Source: DATHRK01 sp035513295 (GTDB taxonomy: Bacteria; Gemmatimonadota; Gemmatimonadetes; Longimicrobiales; RSA9). From it: a DNA stretch of 19,752 nucleotides. The stretch covers positions 1-19,752 of the forward strand of contig DATKCH010000074.1 in the NCBI GenBank assembly GCA_035513295.1, in the 5' to 3' direction. The translations under genes and the position numbers were made by a program. Below are positions 7,309-15,215 of the stretch, in pieces. The stretch's first letter is position 1. Every line of letters begins with the position of its first letter. A model generated the notes under the pieces. The model saw only the letters and a program-made list of their open reading frames with translations. It was not told where the DNA came from and did no database searches.

Positions 7309-10071
7309 ATGACCGCGGAATCGCCCGGCTTCACCGACCCGTACAACGCCGCCTACGCAGAGGAGATGTTCGAGCGCTGGCGTTCGGCGCCCGACAGCGT
7401 GCCGGTCGAATGGCGCCGCGTGTTCGCGCTACGCGCCGCCGAGTCGGGCGACGCTCCGGCCGAGCCCGGCGACCACCGCGCGGCCCCCGCGCTCGCCGCC
7501 GGCACGGTGGCGGACCAGGTCCGGGCGGCGCGCGCCGCCGCCATGTTCGTCGACGCCTACAGGCTCGCGGGCCATCAGGCGGCGCGGCTGGACCCGCTCG
7601 GAAGCCCTCCCTCGGGCCACCCGATGCTGGAGGCCGAGTTCCACGGCATCTCGGAGGCAGACCTCGCGAGGGGCGCGGTCGGCCAGATCGTCCCGGAGGT
7701 CCTCGCCTGGCTTCGGGCAACCTACACCGGCACGATCGGCTACGAGTTCGAGCACCTGGAGGAGCCCGAGCGTCGGGAGTGGATGCGCGAGGCCATCGAA
7801 AGCGGCCGATTCCGCGGCCCCCTGTCGGACGAAGAACGCCTCCGACTCCTGGAACGCCTGACCGAGGTCGAGGGCTTGGAGCAGTTCCTCCACCGCGCCT
7901 ACCTGGGCCAGAAGCGGTTCTCGATCGAGGGACTCGACATGCTCGTGCCGATGCTCGACCTGGCGATCGAGCGGGCCGCGGCCGCGGGCGCGCGCGAGGT
8001 GGTCCTGGGCATGGCCCATCGCGGGCGTCTGAACGTACTCGCGCACGTCCTCGGTAGGGCCTACGAGCACATCTTCGCGGAGTTCGAGGGGCACCAGGCG
8101 GGCACCGGCACGGGGGACGTCAAGTACCACGCGGGCGCCGAGGGCACGTACGCGACCGTCTCCGGCCAGCCCCTGACCGTCGCGCTCGCGCCGAACCCGA
8201 GTCACCTCGAGTTCGTCGACCCGGTGGTCGAGGGCATCGCCCGGGCGAGGCAGGAGGACCGCGACGGCGCCGAGTTGTCGCGCGACCCCAACCGCGTGGT
8301 GCCGATCCTGATCCACGGCGACGCCTCGTTCTCGGCGCAGGGGGTGGTGGCGGAGACGCTCAACATGGCGGAGCTGGAGGGCTACGCGACCGGCGGCACT
8401 CTGCACCTGATCGCCAACAACCAGATCGGCTTCACCACCCTGCCCCGCGACGCCCGTTCCACGTACTACGCGAGCGACCTCGCGCTGGGCTTCGACATCC
8501 CGGTGATCCACGTGAACGCGGACGACCCCGAGGCGTGCCTGACGGCGGTGCGACTCGCGCTGGCGTACCGGGTGGAGTTCGGAGTCGACTTCGTCATCGA
8601 CCTCGTCGGGTACCGCCGCTACGGCCACAACGAAGGAGACGAGCCGGCGTACACCCAGCCGCGCATGTACGCGGACGTGGACGACCACCCGACGGTGCGG
8701 ACGCAGTGGGAACGCCGCCTCATCGAGGAGGGCCTGCTGGACCCGGCCCGCGCGGAGGAGATACGCGGCTCGCTGCACCACCGGCTGCAGGACATCCAGG
8801 ACGCGGTGAAGGCCGAAGAGGGCGCACACGAGGACGCCCGGATGCCGTCGCCGCCGACGCTGCCCGAGGGGCCGCCGGAGGCGGACACCGCGCTCGGCGC
8901 CGACGCCGTGAGGGCGCTCGACCGGGCCATCCACGAATGGCCCGAGGGCTTCCACGTCCACGACAAGCTGGCCCGCCAACTCGGCCGCCGGGCACGGATC
9001 CTGGCGGAAGGAGACGGACCCGTCGACTGGGCGCACGCGGAGGCGCTGGCGTTCGCGTCGCTGGTGGCCGAAGGCACGCCGGTCCGGCTCACGGGCCAGG
9101 ACACCGAGCGGGGGACGTTCAGCCAGCGGCACCTCGTGCTGCACGACGTGGACAGCGGCGAAACGCACACGCCTCTCGCGCACGTGCCCGGGGCGAGCGC
9201 GCCCTTCATGGTGTACAACAGTCCGCTCTCGGAGGTCGCGGCGCTGGGCTTCGAATACGGCTATTCGGCCGCCGCGCCGGAGTCGCTGGTGCTCTGGGAG
9301 GCGCAGTTCGGCGACTTCGTCAACGCCGCCCAAGTGATCATCGACCAGTTCCTGGTCGCCGGCCGGGCGAAGTGGGCCCAGGAGGCGCGCCTGGGCCTGC
9401 TGCTTCCCCACGGATACGAGGGACAGGGGCCCGAGCATTCCAGCGCGCGCATCGAGCGTTTCCTCCAGCTCGCCGCCGAGGACAACATCCGCGTCGCCAA
9501 CTGCACGACGCCGGCGCAGTACTTCCATCTGCTGCGCCTGCAGGCGCTGGAGGAGCGCGCCAGGCCGCTCGCGGTGTTCACCCCCAAGAGCCTGCTCCGC
9601 CATCCCGAGGCGGTGTCCTCGCTGCCCGAGTTCACCGACGCCGGCTTCCAGCCGCTCATCGGAGATCCCGAGGCCGCGGCGAGGGCGGGGAGCATCCGAC
9701 GCCTCCTCCTGTGTTCGGGAAAGATCTACTACGACCTTCGCGTCCACGAGGGCGAGGAGGTCGAGCACACCGCGATCGCCAGGCTCGAGATGTTGTACCC
9801 GTTCCCGAAGGCCGCGGTGGGGGCCCTCCTGGGCTCATACCCGGCTGTGGAGGACGTCGTGTGGGTTCAGGAGGAGCCGCGCAACATGGGAGCGTGGCAT
9901 TACGCCGAGCCTCGCCTGCGGAAACGCCTGCGCGACGGCCAGACGCTGCGCTACGCCGGACGGCCGGGTCGCGCCAGCCCGGCGGAGGGCTCCGCTCCGG
10001 CGCACCGGGAACAGCAGGCGGCGATCGTTCGGGATGCGTTCGGCCGCGCCGTGCCGGCCGCCAGGTCGTAG
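7309..10071 (+). CDS. sucA: 2-oxoglutarate dehydrogenase E1 component
   Basis: A 920-aa thiamine-diphosphate enzyme that decarboxylates 2-oxoglutarate in the TCA cycle and passes the succinyl group to the E2 subunit. The N-terminus has the E1 leader helix (DPYNAAYAEEMFERW). The ThDP domain shows MAHRGRLNVL (H237), the GDG-like ThDP motif starting G-D338-A-S-F-S and ending in ANNQIGFTT, and RYGHNEGDEPAYTQP (H440). The pyrimidine-binding half has GTFSQRH, LWEAQFGDFVN and HGYEGQGPEHSS, and the C-terminal domain has LLCSGKIYYDL and QEEPRNMGAW. The length matches E. coli SucA (933 aa), and there is no fused E2-like domain as in mycobacterial Kgd. ATG at 7309 follows the antiporter stop by 12 bp. 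No E2 (sucB) or E3 (lpd) gene follows, so those are encoded elsewhere. The family call is firm. Confidence 0.97.
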   Translation: MTAESPGFTDPYNAAYAEEMFERWRSAPDSVPVEWRRVFALRAAESGDAPAEPGDHRAAPALAAGTVADQVRAARAAAMFVDAYRLAGHQAARLDPLGSPPSGHPMLEAEFHGISEADLARGAVGQIVPEVLAWLRATYTGTIGYEFEHLEEPERREWMREAIESGRFRGPLSDEERLRLLERLTEVEGLEQFLHRAYLGQKRFSIEGLDMLVPMLDLAIERAAAAGAREVVLGMAHRGRLNVLAHVLGRAYEHIFAEFEGHQAGTGTGDVKYHAGAEGTYATVSGQPLTVALAPNPSHLEFVDPVVEGIARARQEDRDGAELSRDPNRVVPILIHGDASFSAQGVVAETLNMAELEGYATGGTLHLIANNQIGFTTLPRDARSTYYASDLALGFDIPVIHVNADDPEACLTAVRLALAYRVEFGVDFVIDLVGYRRYGHNEGDEPAYTQPRMYADVDDHPTVRTQWERRLIEEGLLDPARAEEIRGSLHHRLQDIQDAVKAEEGAHEDARMPSPPTLPEGPPEADTALGADAVRALDRAIHEWPEGFHVHDKLARQLGRRARILAEGDGPVDWAHAEALAFASLVAEGTPVRLTGQDTERGTFSQRHLVLHDVDSGETHTPLAHVPGASAPFMVYNSPLSEVAALGFEYGYSAAAPESLVLWEAQFGDFVNAAQVIIDQFLVAGRAKWAQEARLGLLLPHGYEGQGPEHSSARIERFLQLAAEDNIRVANCTTPAQYFHLLRLQALEERARPLAVFTPKSLLRHPEAVSSLPEFTDAGFQPLIGDPEAAARAGSIRRLLLCSGKIYYDLRVHEGEEVEHTAIARLEMLYPFPKAAVGALLGSYPAVEDVVWVQEEPRNMGAWHYAEPRLRKRLRDGQTLRYAGRPGRASPAEGSAPAHREQQAAIVRDAFGRAVPAARS

Positions 10072-10099
10072 GGGTCCGCGAGACGGGGCGGGCGCGGGC

Positions 10100-10130
10100 T
10101 TGCTCTCCGATCGTCGCGGGGGTGTATTAT
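10100..10130 (+). promoter_or_regulatory. possible sigma-70-type promoter for the DinB gene
   Basis: TTGCTC (10100-10105) and TATTAT (10125-10130, five of six bases match TATAAT) are separated by 19 bp, one or two longer than ideal. Transcription would start near 10137, about 60 nt before the ATG at 10198. The -10 box overlaps the upstream ATG at 10129, arguing against that longer start. Confidence 0.35.
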
Positions 10131-10187
10131 GGCTGCGACACTACCTCCGGCGGCCCTCGCCACCGGCCGAGGGGGCCTACGCCGCAC

Positions 10188-10193
10188 GGAGGA
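10188..10193 (+). promoter_or_regulatory. ribosome binding site deciding the DinB start
   Basis: GGAGGA lies 4 nt before the ATG at 10198. No such sequence precedes the in-frame ATG at 10129, so the shorter protein is preferred. Confidence 0.75.
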
Positions 10194-10197
10194 CAGC

Positions 10198-10818
10198 ATG
10201 ATGGATCCGGGGACGCCGGCCGAGGAGGAAGCGCGTCGGGACCCCCTCCCGGCGGAGGTCGCCGACTGGATCGCCGAGTCGGAGCGCCAGCGAGACGAGC
10301 TGCGGGTCCTCGTGGACGCCCACTCCACCGACGCGCTGCGGTGGCGACCGCAGCCGGGCGGATGGTCGATCGCCGAGCACATCCGACACCTCGTGCTGAC
10401 GAACGAGGAGTACATCGACGCCCTGGAAGAGTCGCTGGGGCAGACCGCCGCCGAAGGGTTCGCGGGCCATCCTCCATACGCCTCGTCGTTCTTCGGGTCG
10501 CGCTTCCTGCGAAGTCTCGAGCCCCCCGTGGAACGACGTTTCAAGACCTTCAAGCGCCTGAACCCACCCTCCGAACCGGGATCGCCGGATGAGGTCCTGG
10601 CGGCGTTCGACGCCGGCATGGACCGCTACGAAGCGTTGCTGCGGAGCAACGCCCGCGTGGACATGGGACGCGCGCGGATGCGCTCGCCGTTCCTCTGGCT
10701 CCTCAAGCTTACCCTCGCCGAAGCCGCGCAGGTCGTGCTCGCGCACAACCGCAGGCACCTGTGGCTCGCGGATGAGGTGATCCGCTCGCCCGGCTTTCCG
10801 GCAGCCGGTTCCGGATAG
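10198..10818 (+). CDS. DinB-family protein (putative metal-dependent four-helix-bundle enzyme)
   Basis: A 206-aa DinB/YfiT-like four-helix-bundle protein. The family places three histidines around a divalent metal; here they are likely the His in GWSIAEHIRHL (helix 2) and the two in LAHNRRHLW (last helix). Bacterial members act as thiol-dependent S-transferases (for example with bacillithiol or mycothiol) or are uncharacterised; the substrate here is unknown. The central segment (about residues 75-125, rich in aromatic and basic residues) is longer than in minimal members. The start at 10198 is supported by GGAGGA and by a promoter-like element just upstream. It lies 4 bp before the beta-lactamase gene, with which it is probably co-transcribed. 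A second DinB protein occurs at 14686-15171; the two are not close copies. Confidence 0.85.
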   Translation: MMDPGTPAEEEARRDPLPAEVADWIAESERQRDELRVLVDAHSTDALRWRPQPGGWSIAEHIRHLVLTNEEYIDALEESLGQTAAEGFAGHPPYASSFFGSRFLRSLEPPVERRFKTFKRLNPPSEPGSPDEVLAAFDAGMDRYEALLRSNARVDMGRARMRSPFLWLLKLTLAEAAQVVLAHNRRHLWLADEVIRSPGFPAAGSG

Positions 10819-10822
10819 CGCC

Positions 10823-11806
10823 GTGGGGGGCGGGGTGCGGTGGCTGGTACCGGGGCTCGTGGCGGCCGCGCTGACGACGGCGGGCTGCGACGACCTGCTG
10901 CAGGCGGGCCGGGCCGCGTTCGCCCCGTCGCCGGCCGATTCGGTCGCCGCGGTCGCGGCCGCCGCGGAGGAGGCCGAGGCGGACGGTGGGGCGGCGCGCG
11001 CCGGTCGCCGCGACCGTCCGCCGGCCGAGCTCCTCGGGCGGCCGGCCTGGGAGGGAACACGGAGCGCGATCGCCGACGACCTCCAATCGATCTTCGAGGA
11101 CGAAGGTGTCGAGGGGGTCATCGTCGTGCACGACCTCAGGAGCGGCGCGACCCTTCGCTCCGACGAGGCGCGCGCGGGCCGGCGCGCGACGCCCGCATCG
11201 ACCTTCAAGATCCTGCACGCCCTCATCGCCCTGGAAACCGGCGTCGTCGCGGGCGCCTCGGACACCATCCGTTGGGACGGAGTGGACCGCGGGTCCGACG
11301 GCTGGAACCGCGACCATGATCTGCGCTCCGCGTTCCGCACGTCGGCGGTCTGGTACTTCCAGGAACTCGCCCGGCGCATAGGTCCGGAGAGGATGGAGGG
11401 CTGGGTGCGCAGGGCCGGCTACGGCAACGCGGACGTCTCCGGACCCATCGACGCCTTCTGGCTGGAGGGGCCGCTGGCGATCTCCCCGGACGAGCAGATC
11501 GGCTTCCTGCGGCGTCTGCGCGCCGGGCACCTGCCCTTCTCGACGCGGTCGATGGATGTGGCGCGGGACCTCATGGTCCTGGAACGGTCGGACGACTGGA
11601 CGCTGCGCGGAAAGACGGGCTGGGCGCGCGAGGGGCTCGTCGACGACGTGTGGTTCGTCGGTTGGGTGGATCGCGGTGAGGAGACCGCGTTCTTCGTGAT
11701 CGAGTTCGAGAACCGCAATCCAAACCGGGACGTCGGCACGATGCGCGAGCGCATCTACAAGCGCGCGCTCACCCAGCTCGGCCTGGTCTCCGCACAAGGG
11801 CGGTGA
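10823..11806 (+). CDS. class D (OXA-type) serine beta-lactamase, lipoprotein
   Basis: A 327-aa protein with every class D active-site motif in order: S126-T-F-K129 (nucleophile and the lysine that is carboxylated in OXA enzymes), S174-A-V (in SAVWYFQE), Y200-G-N, W213 (in FWLEGPL), and K264-T-G (in RGKTGW). This set and the SAVWYFQ context favour a true class D beta-lactamase over a BlaR1-type sensor domain or a penicillin-binding protein. The N-terminus is a signal sequence ending TTAGC, with C22 as the probable lipidated cysteine, followed by an Ala/Glu/Arg-rich tether of about 60 residues before the catalytic domain (about 80-325). Start is GTG at 10823; a GTG at 10835 is an alternative. 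It lies 4 bp after dinB, and its stop overlaps the oxidase start. It predicts beta-lactam hydrolysis in the periplasm; the spectrum is unknown. Confidence 0.92.
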   Translation: MGGGVRWLVPGLVAAALTTAGCDDLLQAGRAAFAPSPADSVAAVAAAAEEAEADGGAARAGRRDRPPAELLGRPAWEGTRSAIADDLQSIFEDEGVEGVIVVHDLRSGATLRSDEARAGRRATPASTFKILHALIALETGVVAGASDTIRWDGVDRGSDGWNRDHDLRSAFRTSAVWYFQELARRIGPERMEGWVRRAGYGNADVSGPIDAFWLEGPLAISPDEQIGFLRRLRAGHLPFSTRSMDVARDLMVLERSDDWTLRGKTGWAREGLVDDVWFVGWVDRGEETAFFVIEFENRNPNRDVGTMRERIYKRALTQLGLVSAQGR

Positions 11807-12780
11807 GCCCCGCCGGGCGCGCGATCGTGGTCGGCGCGGGGGTCGTGGGGTTGTCGAGCGCCATCAGACTGCTGGAGCGCGGTTTCGCAGTGCGCGTGCT
11901 GGCCCGCGAGCTGACTCCCGACACGACGTCGGACGCCGCGGCGGCCATCTGGTACCCCTACCTCGCCGAGCCACGCGAGCGGATCCTGCCCTGGAGCCGG
12001 GCCACGCTGGAAGCCCTCGCGTCCTCGCGATCCACGGGCGGGGGCGTGTCGGAGGTCCGACTGCTCGAGCTCTTCGACGGACCCGCCGAAGCTCCCTGGT
12101 GGCGCGAAGCGCTGCCGGGATTCGCGTGGGCGCGTCCGGAGGCGCTGCCCCCGGGATACGCCGCCGCGTACGACATCCGGGTGCCCCTTCTGGACACCTC
12201 CGTCTACATGGGCTGGCTCATGGGGCGCGTGCGCGAACTGGGGGGATCCCTCGAGCGGGTCCAGGTGTCGCGACTGCGCGATCTTCTCGGGGAAGCTCCC
12301 GTCGTGGTCAACTGCGCGGGCGCCTACGCCGGTGCGCTCGCCGGGGATGCGTCCGTCGTGCCTATTCGCGGCCAGGTGGTGCGGCTCGAGCGCGTCGAGG
12401 GTGTGACGACGGCGCTGGTGGACGACGCGGGACCGCTGGCGCTCACCTACGTGATCCCGCGCCCGCGTGACATCGTCGTGGGAGGAACGGCCACCCGCGG
12501 GTGCTGGGATCTGGAGCCGGACCCGGCCGTCGCGAGCGCCATCCTCGAGCGCGCAACGACCCTCGAGCCGCGTCTGGCGGGCGCCCGGGCACTCTCCCAC
12601 GCGGTGGGGCTCCGGCCCGGACGCCCCACCGTCCGACTCGAGGCGGAACGGTTCGCGAGCGGAGTGATCATCCACAATTACGGGCATGGAGGGTCGGGGT
12701 TCACGCTCGCGTGGGGGTGCGCCGACGAAGTGGCTATGCTGGCCCTTCGGGAGGCTCGGCCGGCCTCCGAGGGGGGCTAG
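11803..12780 (+). CDS. D-amino-acid oxidase family flavoprotein
   Basis: A 325-aa FAD enzyme of the D-amino-acid/D-aspartate oxidase family, which oxidises D-amino acids to 2-oxo acids, ammonia and H2O2. The N-terminal Rossmann motif is VVGAGVVGLSSA (G11-x-G13-x-x-G16). Other matches are WYPYLAEP, VPIRGQVVRL, the HAVGLRPGRP segment carrying the substrate-carboxylate-binding arginine (R271), and the family signature IIHNYGHGGSGFTLAWG (about residues 289-305). No signal peptide is present, so it is cytoplasmic. The GTG start at 11803 overlaps the beta-lactamase TGA as GTGA and has AAGGG just upstream, so translation is probably coupled. Substrate range (neutral versus acidic D-amino acids) cannot be assigned. 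Confidence 0.92.
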   Translation: MSPAGRAIVVGAGVVGLSSAIRLLERGFAVRVLARELTPDTTSDAAAAIWYPYLAEPRERILPWSRATLEALASSRSTGGGVSEVRLLELFDGPAEAPWWREALPGFAWARPEALPPGYAAAYDIRVPLLDTSVYMGWLMGRVRELGGSLERVQVSRLRDLLGEAPVVVNCAGAYAGALAGDASVVPIRGQVVRLERVEGVTTALVDDAGPLALTYVIPRPRDIVVGGTATRGCWDLEPDPAVASAILERATTLEPRLAGARALSHAVGLRPGRPTVRLEAERFASGVIIHNYGHGGSGFTLAWGCADEVAMLALREARPASEGG

Positions 12781-12795
12781 CAGGTCGCCTGCTGG
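12777..12795 (+). terminator. possible hairpin terminator after the D-amino-acid oxidase gene
   Basis: AGCAGG-TCG-CCTGCT begins inside the oxidase stop codon and extends by a T-G and a C-G pair. No T-tract follows, so it is a weak terminator candidate or an mRNA 3'-end stabiliser. Confidence 0.35.
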
Positions 12796-12943
12796 ACCGG
12801 TCTCGGATCCAGCCACTGGCGACGCCACGACCCGGATGTCCACGTGGGGCCGTCGCGCCTCTTGCGAGGACACCGGGACGGATGCTTCGTTGGTCGCCCG
12901 CCCGTCTCGAAAACATCGAAGTCGACTCCCGCGGAGGGATATC

Positions 12944-13279
12944 ATGGCGACGCCTGGAGGGAATCCGTTATCCGTTTTCGAGGCCAAGCGGGAGGCGCTG
13001 ATCGACCTCCAGCGGATTCCGGGGGTCGGGCCGTCCATCGCTCACGACCTGTGGGACCTCGGCGTCGAGCGAGTGGGAGACCTGCGCGGGCGCGATCCCG
13101 AGGCCCTCTACGACGCCCACTGCGCGCGGCGCGAGATGCCGGTGGACAACTGCATGCGCTATGTCTTCCGGTGCGCGGTCTACTTCGCCACGGAGGAGGA
13201 GCCGGACCCGGCGCTGCTTCGGTGGTGGAGCTGGAAGGGCCGCGAATCGGACTCCGGGACCGCGAGCGCCATCGCCTGA
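12944..13279 (+). CDS. Cdd1-family helix-hairpin-helix protein
   Basis: A 111-aa protein matching the pathogenicity-locus Cdd1 family (named for a gene beside the Clostridioides difficile toxin locus but widespread; function unknown). Residues of about 20-50 form a helix-hairpin-helix element (LQRIPGVGPSIAHDLWDLG), a motif that usually contacts DNA backbone. Then come GRDPEALYDAHC, a cysteine-bearing segment DNCMRYVFRCAVYFA and a tryptophan-rich end (LRWWSWKG), all typical of the family. ATG at 12944 has GGAGGG five bases upstream. A 163-bp spacer separates it from the oxidase, so it is probably a separate unit; it converges on udk 27 bp downstream. A role in DNA binding is inference from the motif only. 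Confidence 0.85.
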   Translation: MATPGGNPLSVFEAKREALIDLQRIPGVGPSIAHDLWDLGVERVGDLRGRDPEALYDAHCARREMPVDNCMRYVFRCAVYFATEEEPDPALLRWWSWKGRESDSGTASAIA

Positions 13280-13306
13280 ACCGGATCCCTCCCTCGTGAC
13301 ACGGGC

Positions 13307-14011
13307 CTATGGCTCCGCCGAGCGGGGGGCGCCGACCTCCGGCAGGCCGGAGTGCGGAGCGGCCGTGTCCGATATCGTCTCGTCCGCCCCGAGAATCGCC
13401 CGCGCCTTGGTCACGAGCATGTCCACCGCGACGTCGTTGTAGCCGCCGCCGGGGACGATGAGGTCCGACCAGCGCTTGCTCGGCTCCACGAATTCCAGGT
13501 GCATCGGCCGCACCGTCAGCGCGTATTGGCGCAGCACGGACTCGACCGCGCGCCCGCGCTCCTCGATATCCCGGCGCAGCCGGCGCATCAGACGAACGTC
13601 GGAGTCAGTGTCGACGAAGACCTTGATGTCCATCAGCGCCCGCAGCTCCGGAATGGCCAGGATGAGGATGCCGTCGACGATCAGGACGCTGGCGGGCCGT
13701 ACGGTGCGGGTCCGGGGCAGGCGCTCGTGGCGGGAGAAATCGTAGACGGGCACGCTCACCGGCTCGCCGGCGCGCAGCATCTCCAGGTGCCGCACGAGGA
13801 GTTCCGTCTCCAGTGAATCCGGGTGGTCGTAGTTGATCTTGGCGCGGTCCTCCAGAGGCAGATCGCCGAGGTCGCGGTAGTAGGCATCGTGGTGGATGAC
13901 CGCGACCCGGGGCACCGCGAGTCCCTCCACGATCCGGCGCACCACGGTGCTCTTGCCGGACCCGGTCCCCCCGGCCACGCCGATGAAGATGGGGCGCGGA
14001 GCGTCTACCAC
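13307..14011 (-). CDS. udk: uridine kinase
   Basis: A 234-aa P-loop kinase of the uridine/cytidine kinase family, phosphorylating uridine (and cytidine) in pyrimidine salvage. Walker A is GGTGSGKS (residues 14-21), followed by the family's nucleoside/Mg region VIHHDAYYRDL, the NYDHPDSLETELL block, the VYDFSRH stretch, VLIVDGILIL, and the lid-like RLMRRLRRDIEERGR. The last 25 residues are a polar extension beyond the E. coli enzyme (213 aa). No ATG is available; GTG at 14011 gives the family N-terminus and overlaps the end of the DUF429 gene by 7 bp. It is the last gene of the dipeptidase-DinB-DUF429-udk run. A phosphoribulokinase assignment is less likely given length and motifs. Confidence 0.92.
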   Translation of the reverse strand: MVDAPRPIFIGVAGGTGSGKSTVVRRIVEGLAVPRVAVIHHDAYYRDLGDLPLEDRAKINYDHPDSLETELLVRHLEMLRAGEPVSVPVYDFSRHERLPRTRTVRPASVLIVDGILILAIPELRALMDIKVFVDTDSDVRLMRRLRRDIEERGRAVESVLRQYALTVRPMHLEFVEPSKRWSDLIVPGGGYNDVAVDMLVTKARAILGADETISDTAAPHSGLPEVGAPRSAEP

Positions 14012-14676
14012 GGAAGCTCGCGGAACGTCTGGTCCAGCACCACGAAGGGGCCGCGGCCGCGCAGGTCGGGCGCCGAGGCGGTAAGCCGCCGAAGCATGCC
14101 TGGGGCGCGGTGGTAGAGGAAGGCGATCGTGGCGCAGACGAGCGCATCGACGGTGCCCTCCTCGATCTCCTGGACGCCGGTCGCGCCCCGGATGGAGAAC
14201 CGGCGCACCCACGCGTCCCACAGCGGACGCGCGGCCTCGCGCGCGCCCTTGCCACGGCCGTACCCGTGGATGAGCTCGAGATTCTCCCGCAACGCGAAGT
14301 AGATGCACGACCGGGGATGCGTCTCGAGGATCGTTCCGACCACGCCGCCGAGATACTCCGAAAGCTGCCTCCCCCTCGCCGGGATGGCCTTGAGGGAGTT
14401 CTGGGAGACCACCCAGTCGCTCGCCCCCGACGGCAGCAACGCGCGCAACTCCTCGTCGCTGGCGCGCAGCCCGCGGTCCTCGTCCAGCGCCCAGGTGAGC
14501 GGCGCGTCGATCGCCACCGAGACGACCGACTCGGCGCCGGCGTAGTCCACGATCTCGCGCAGACTCGTTGTGCGCGGAGGCTCCACCAGCTCGGGCCAGC
14601 CCTCGGCATCGGCGAGGCGGCACAGCCACGTGTTGGTGGCGCCGGCGATGTCCACACCTGCGTATTCGATCCGCAT
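14005..14676 (-). CDS. DUF429-family protein (predicted RNase H-like fold)
   Basis: A 223-aa protein fitting DUF429: an N-terminal strand with an acidic residue (YAGVDIAGA), a second acidic strand (VVSVAIDAPLTW), the histidine/proline segment ETHPRSCIYFAL, and a C-terminal helix with acidic residues (EEGTVDALVCATIAFLYH). Together these resemble the acidic metal site of RNase H-like nucleases, which is why the family is predicted to be nuclease-like; no activity is established. ATG at 14676 has a strong AGGGAGGG upstream. It sits 9 bp after the DinB stop and overlaps udk by 7 bp, so it is almost certainly in the same operon. Confidence 0.8.
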   Translation of the reverse strand: MRIEYAGVDIAGATNTWLCRLADAEGWPELVEPPRTTSLREIVDYAGAESVVSVAIDAPLTWALDEDRGLRASDEELRALLPSGASDWVVSQNSLKAIPARGRQLSEYLGGVVGTILETHPRSCIYFALRENLELIHGYGRGKGAREAARPLWDAWVRRFSIRGATGVQEIEEGTVDALVCATIAFLYHRAPGMLRRLTASAPDLRGRGPFVVLDQTFRELPW

Positions 14677-14685
14677 CGGCCCTCC

Positions 14686-15171
14686 CTACCAAGTATCGCC
14701 CACGCCGGGCGGCGGCCACGCGTCCAGCTGGCGCCGCAGCAGCACCACCTGCCCCGCGTGGTACGCGTTGTGGGCGGCCAGCAAGGCGAGCCCGTGGGCC
14801 CGGTTCATCCCGTCCCAGTTCGGCAGGCCCTCCTCGAGGCCGGCGGCGTGCGCGATGGCGAGCGCCCGCCGCAGCCCGGCGCGGAAATCCTCGACGGCCG
14901 CGTCCCAGGCCGCGTCGCCTTCCGGTCGGGCCGGTCCCGGCCAGCCCTGCGCGGCCGTGGGCGGGGTGGGCACGGCCTCGCCGTCCAGGCGGCGGAGATA
15001 GATGCCCTGCCAGTAGCGGACGTGGTTGAGCTGCTCGTACACGGTATAGGGCGCGCCGGCCGGGGCGCGACCCGCCAGGACCGGGGACAGCGCGTCGAAG
15101 CAGCGCGCCGGATCGGCGTGCGAACGCTCGCCCGCGAGGAGCCAGGCCAGGATGTTGTGCCTCGTTTCCAT
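14686..15171 (-). CDS. DinB-family protein
   Basis: A 161-aa four-helix-bundle DinB-like protein. The expected metal-binding histidines are visible in YEQLNHVRYWQ (helix 2) and AAHNAYHAGQ (last helix). The closing segment QVVLLRRQLDAWPP is common in proteins of this type, which include thiol S-transferase-like members; the substrate is unknown. ATG at 15171 begins a family-like N-terminus (METRHNILAWLL) but has no clear Shine-Dalgarno. It lies 44 bp after the dipeptidase gene and 9 bp before the DUF429 gene. It shares the fold but little obvious sequence with the DinB protein at 10198-10818. Confidence 0.84.
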   Translation of the reverse strand: METRHNILAWLLAGERSHADPARCFDALSPVLAGRAPAGAPYTVYEQLNHVRYWQGIYLRRLDGEAVPTPPTAAQGWPGPARPEGDAAWDAAVEDFRAGLRRALAIAHAAGLEEGLPNWDGMNRAHGLALLAAHNAYHAGQVVLLRRQLDAWPPPGVGDTW

Positions 15172-15215
15172 GGAACGATCCGGTTCCGGCCCGTACCCCT
15201 CTCCCGGGTGCCCGG

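Noticed and set aside
7429..9768. A 779-residue open frame antisense to sucA
   Set aside because: It mirrors the codon pattern of sucA in GC-rich DNA and has no recognisable domain.
10129..10197. Longer DinB start at ATG 10129
   Set aside because: No ribosome binding site; overlaps a -10-like TATTAT; the ATG at 10198 has GGAGGA.
10198..15171. The two DinB-family genes as a recent duplication
   Set aside because: They share the fold pattern and histidine positions but little sequence beyond that.
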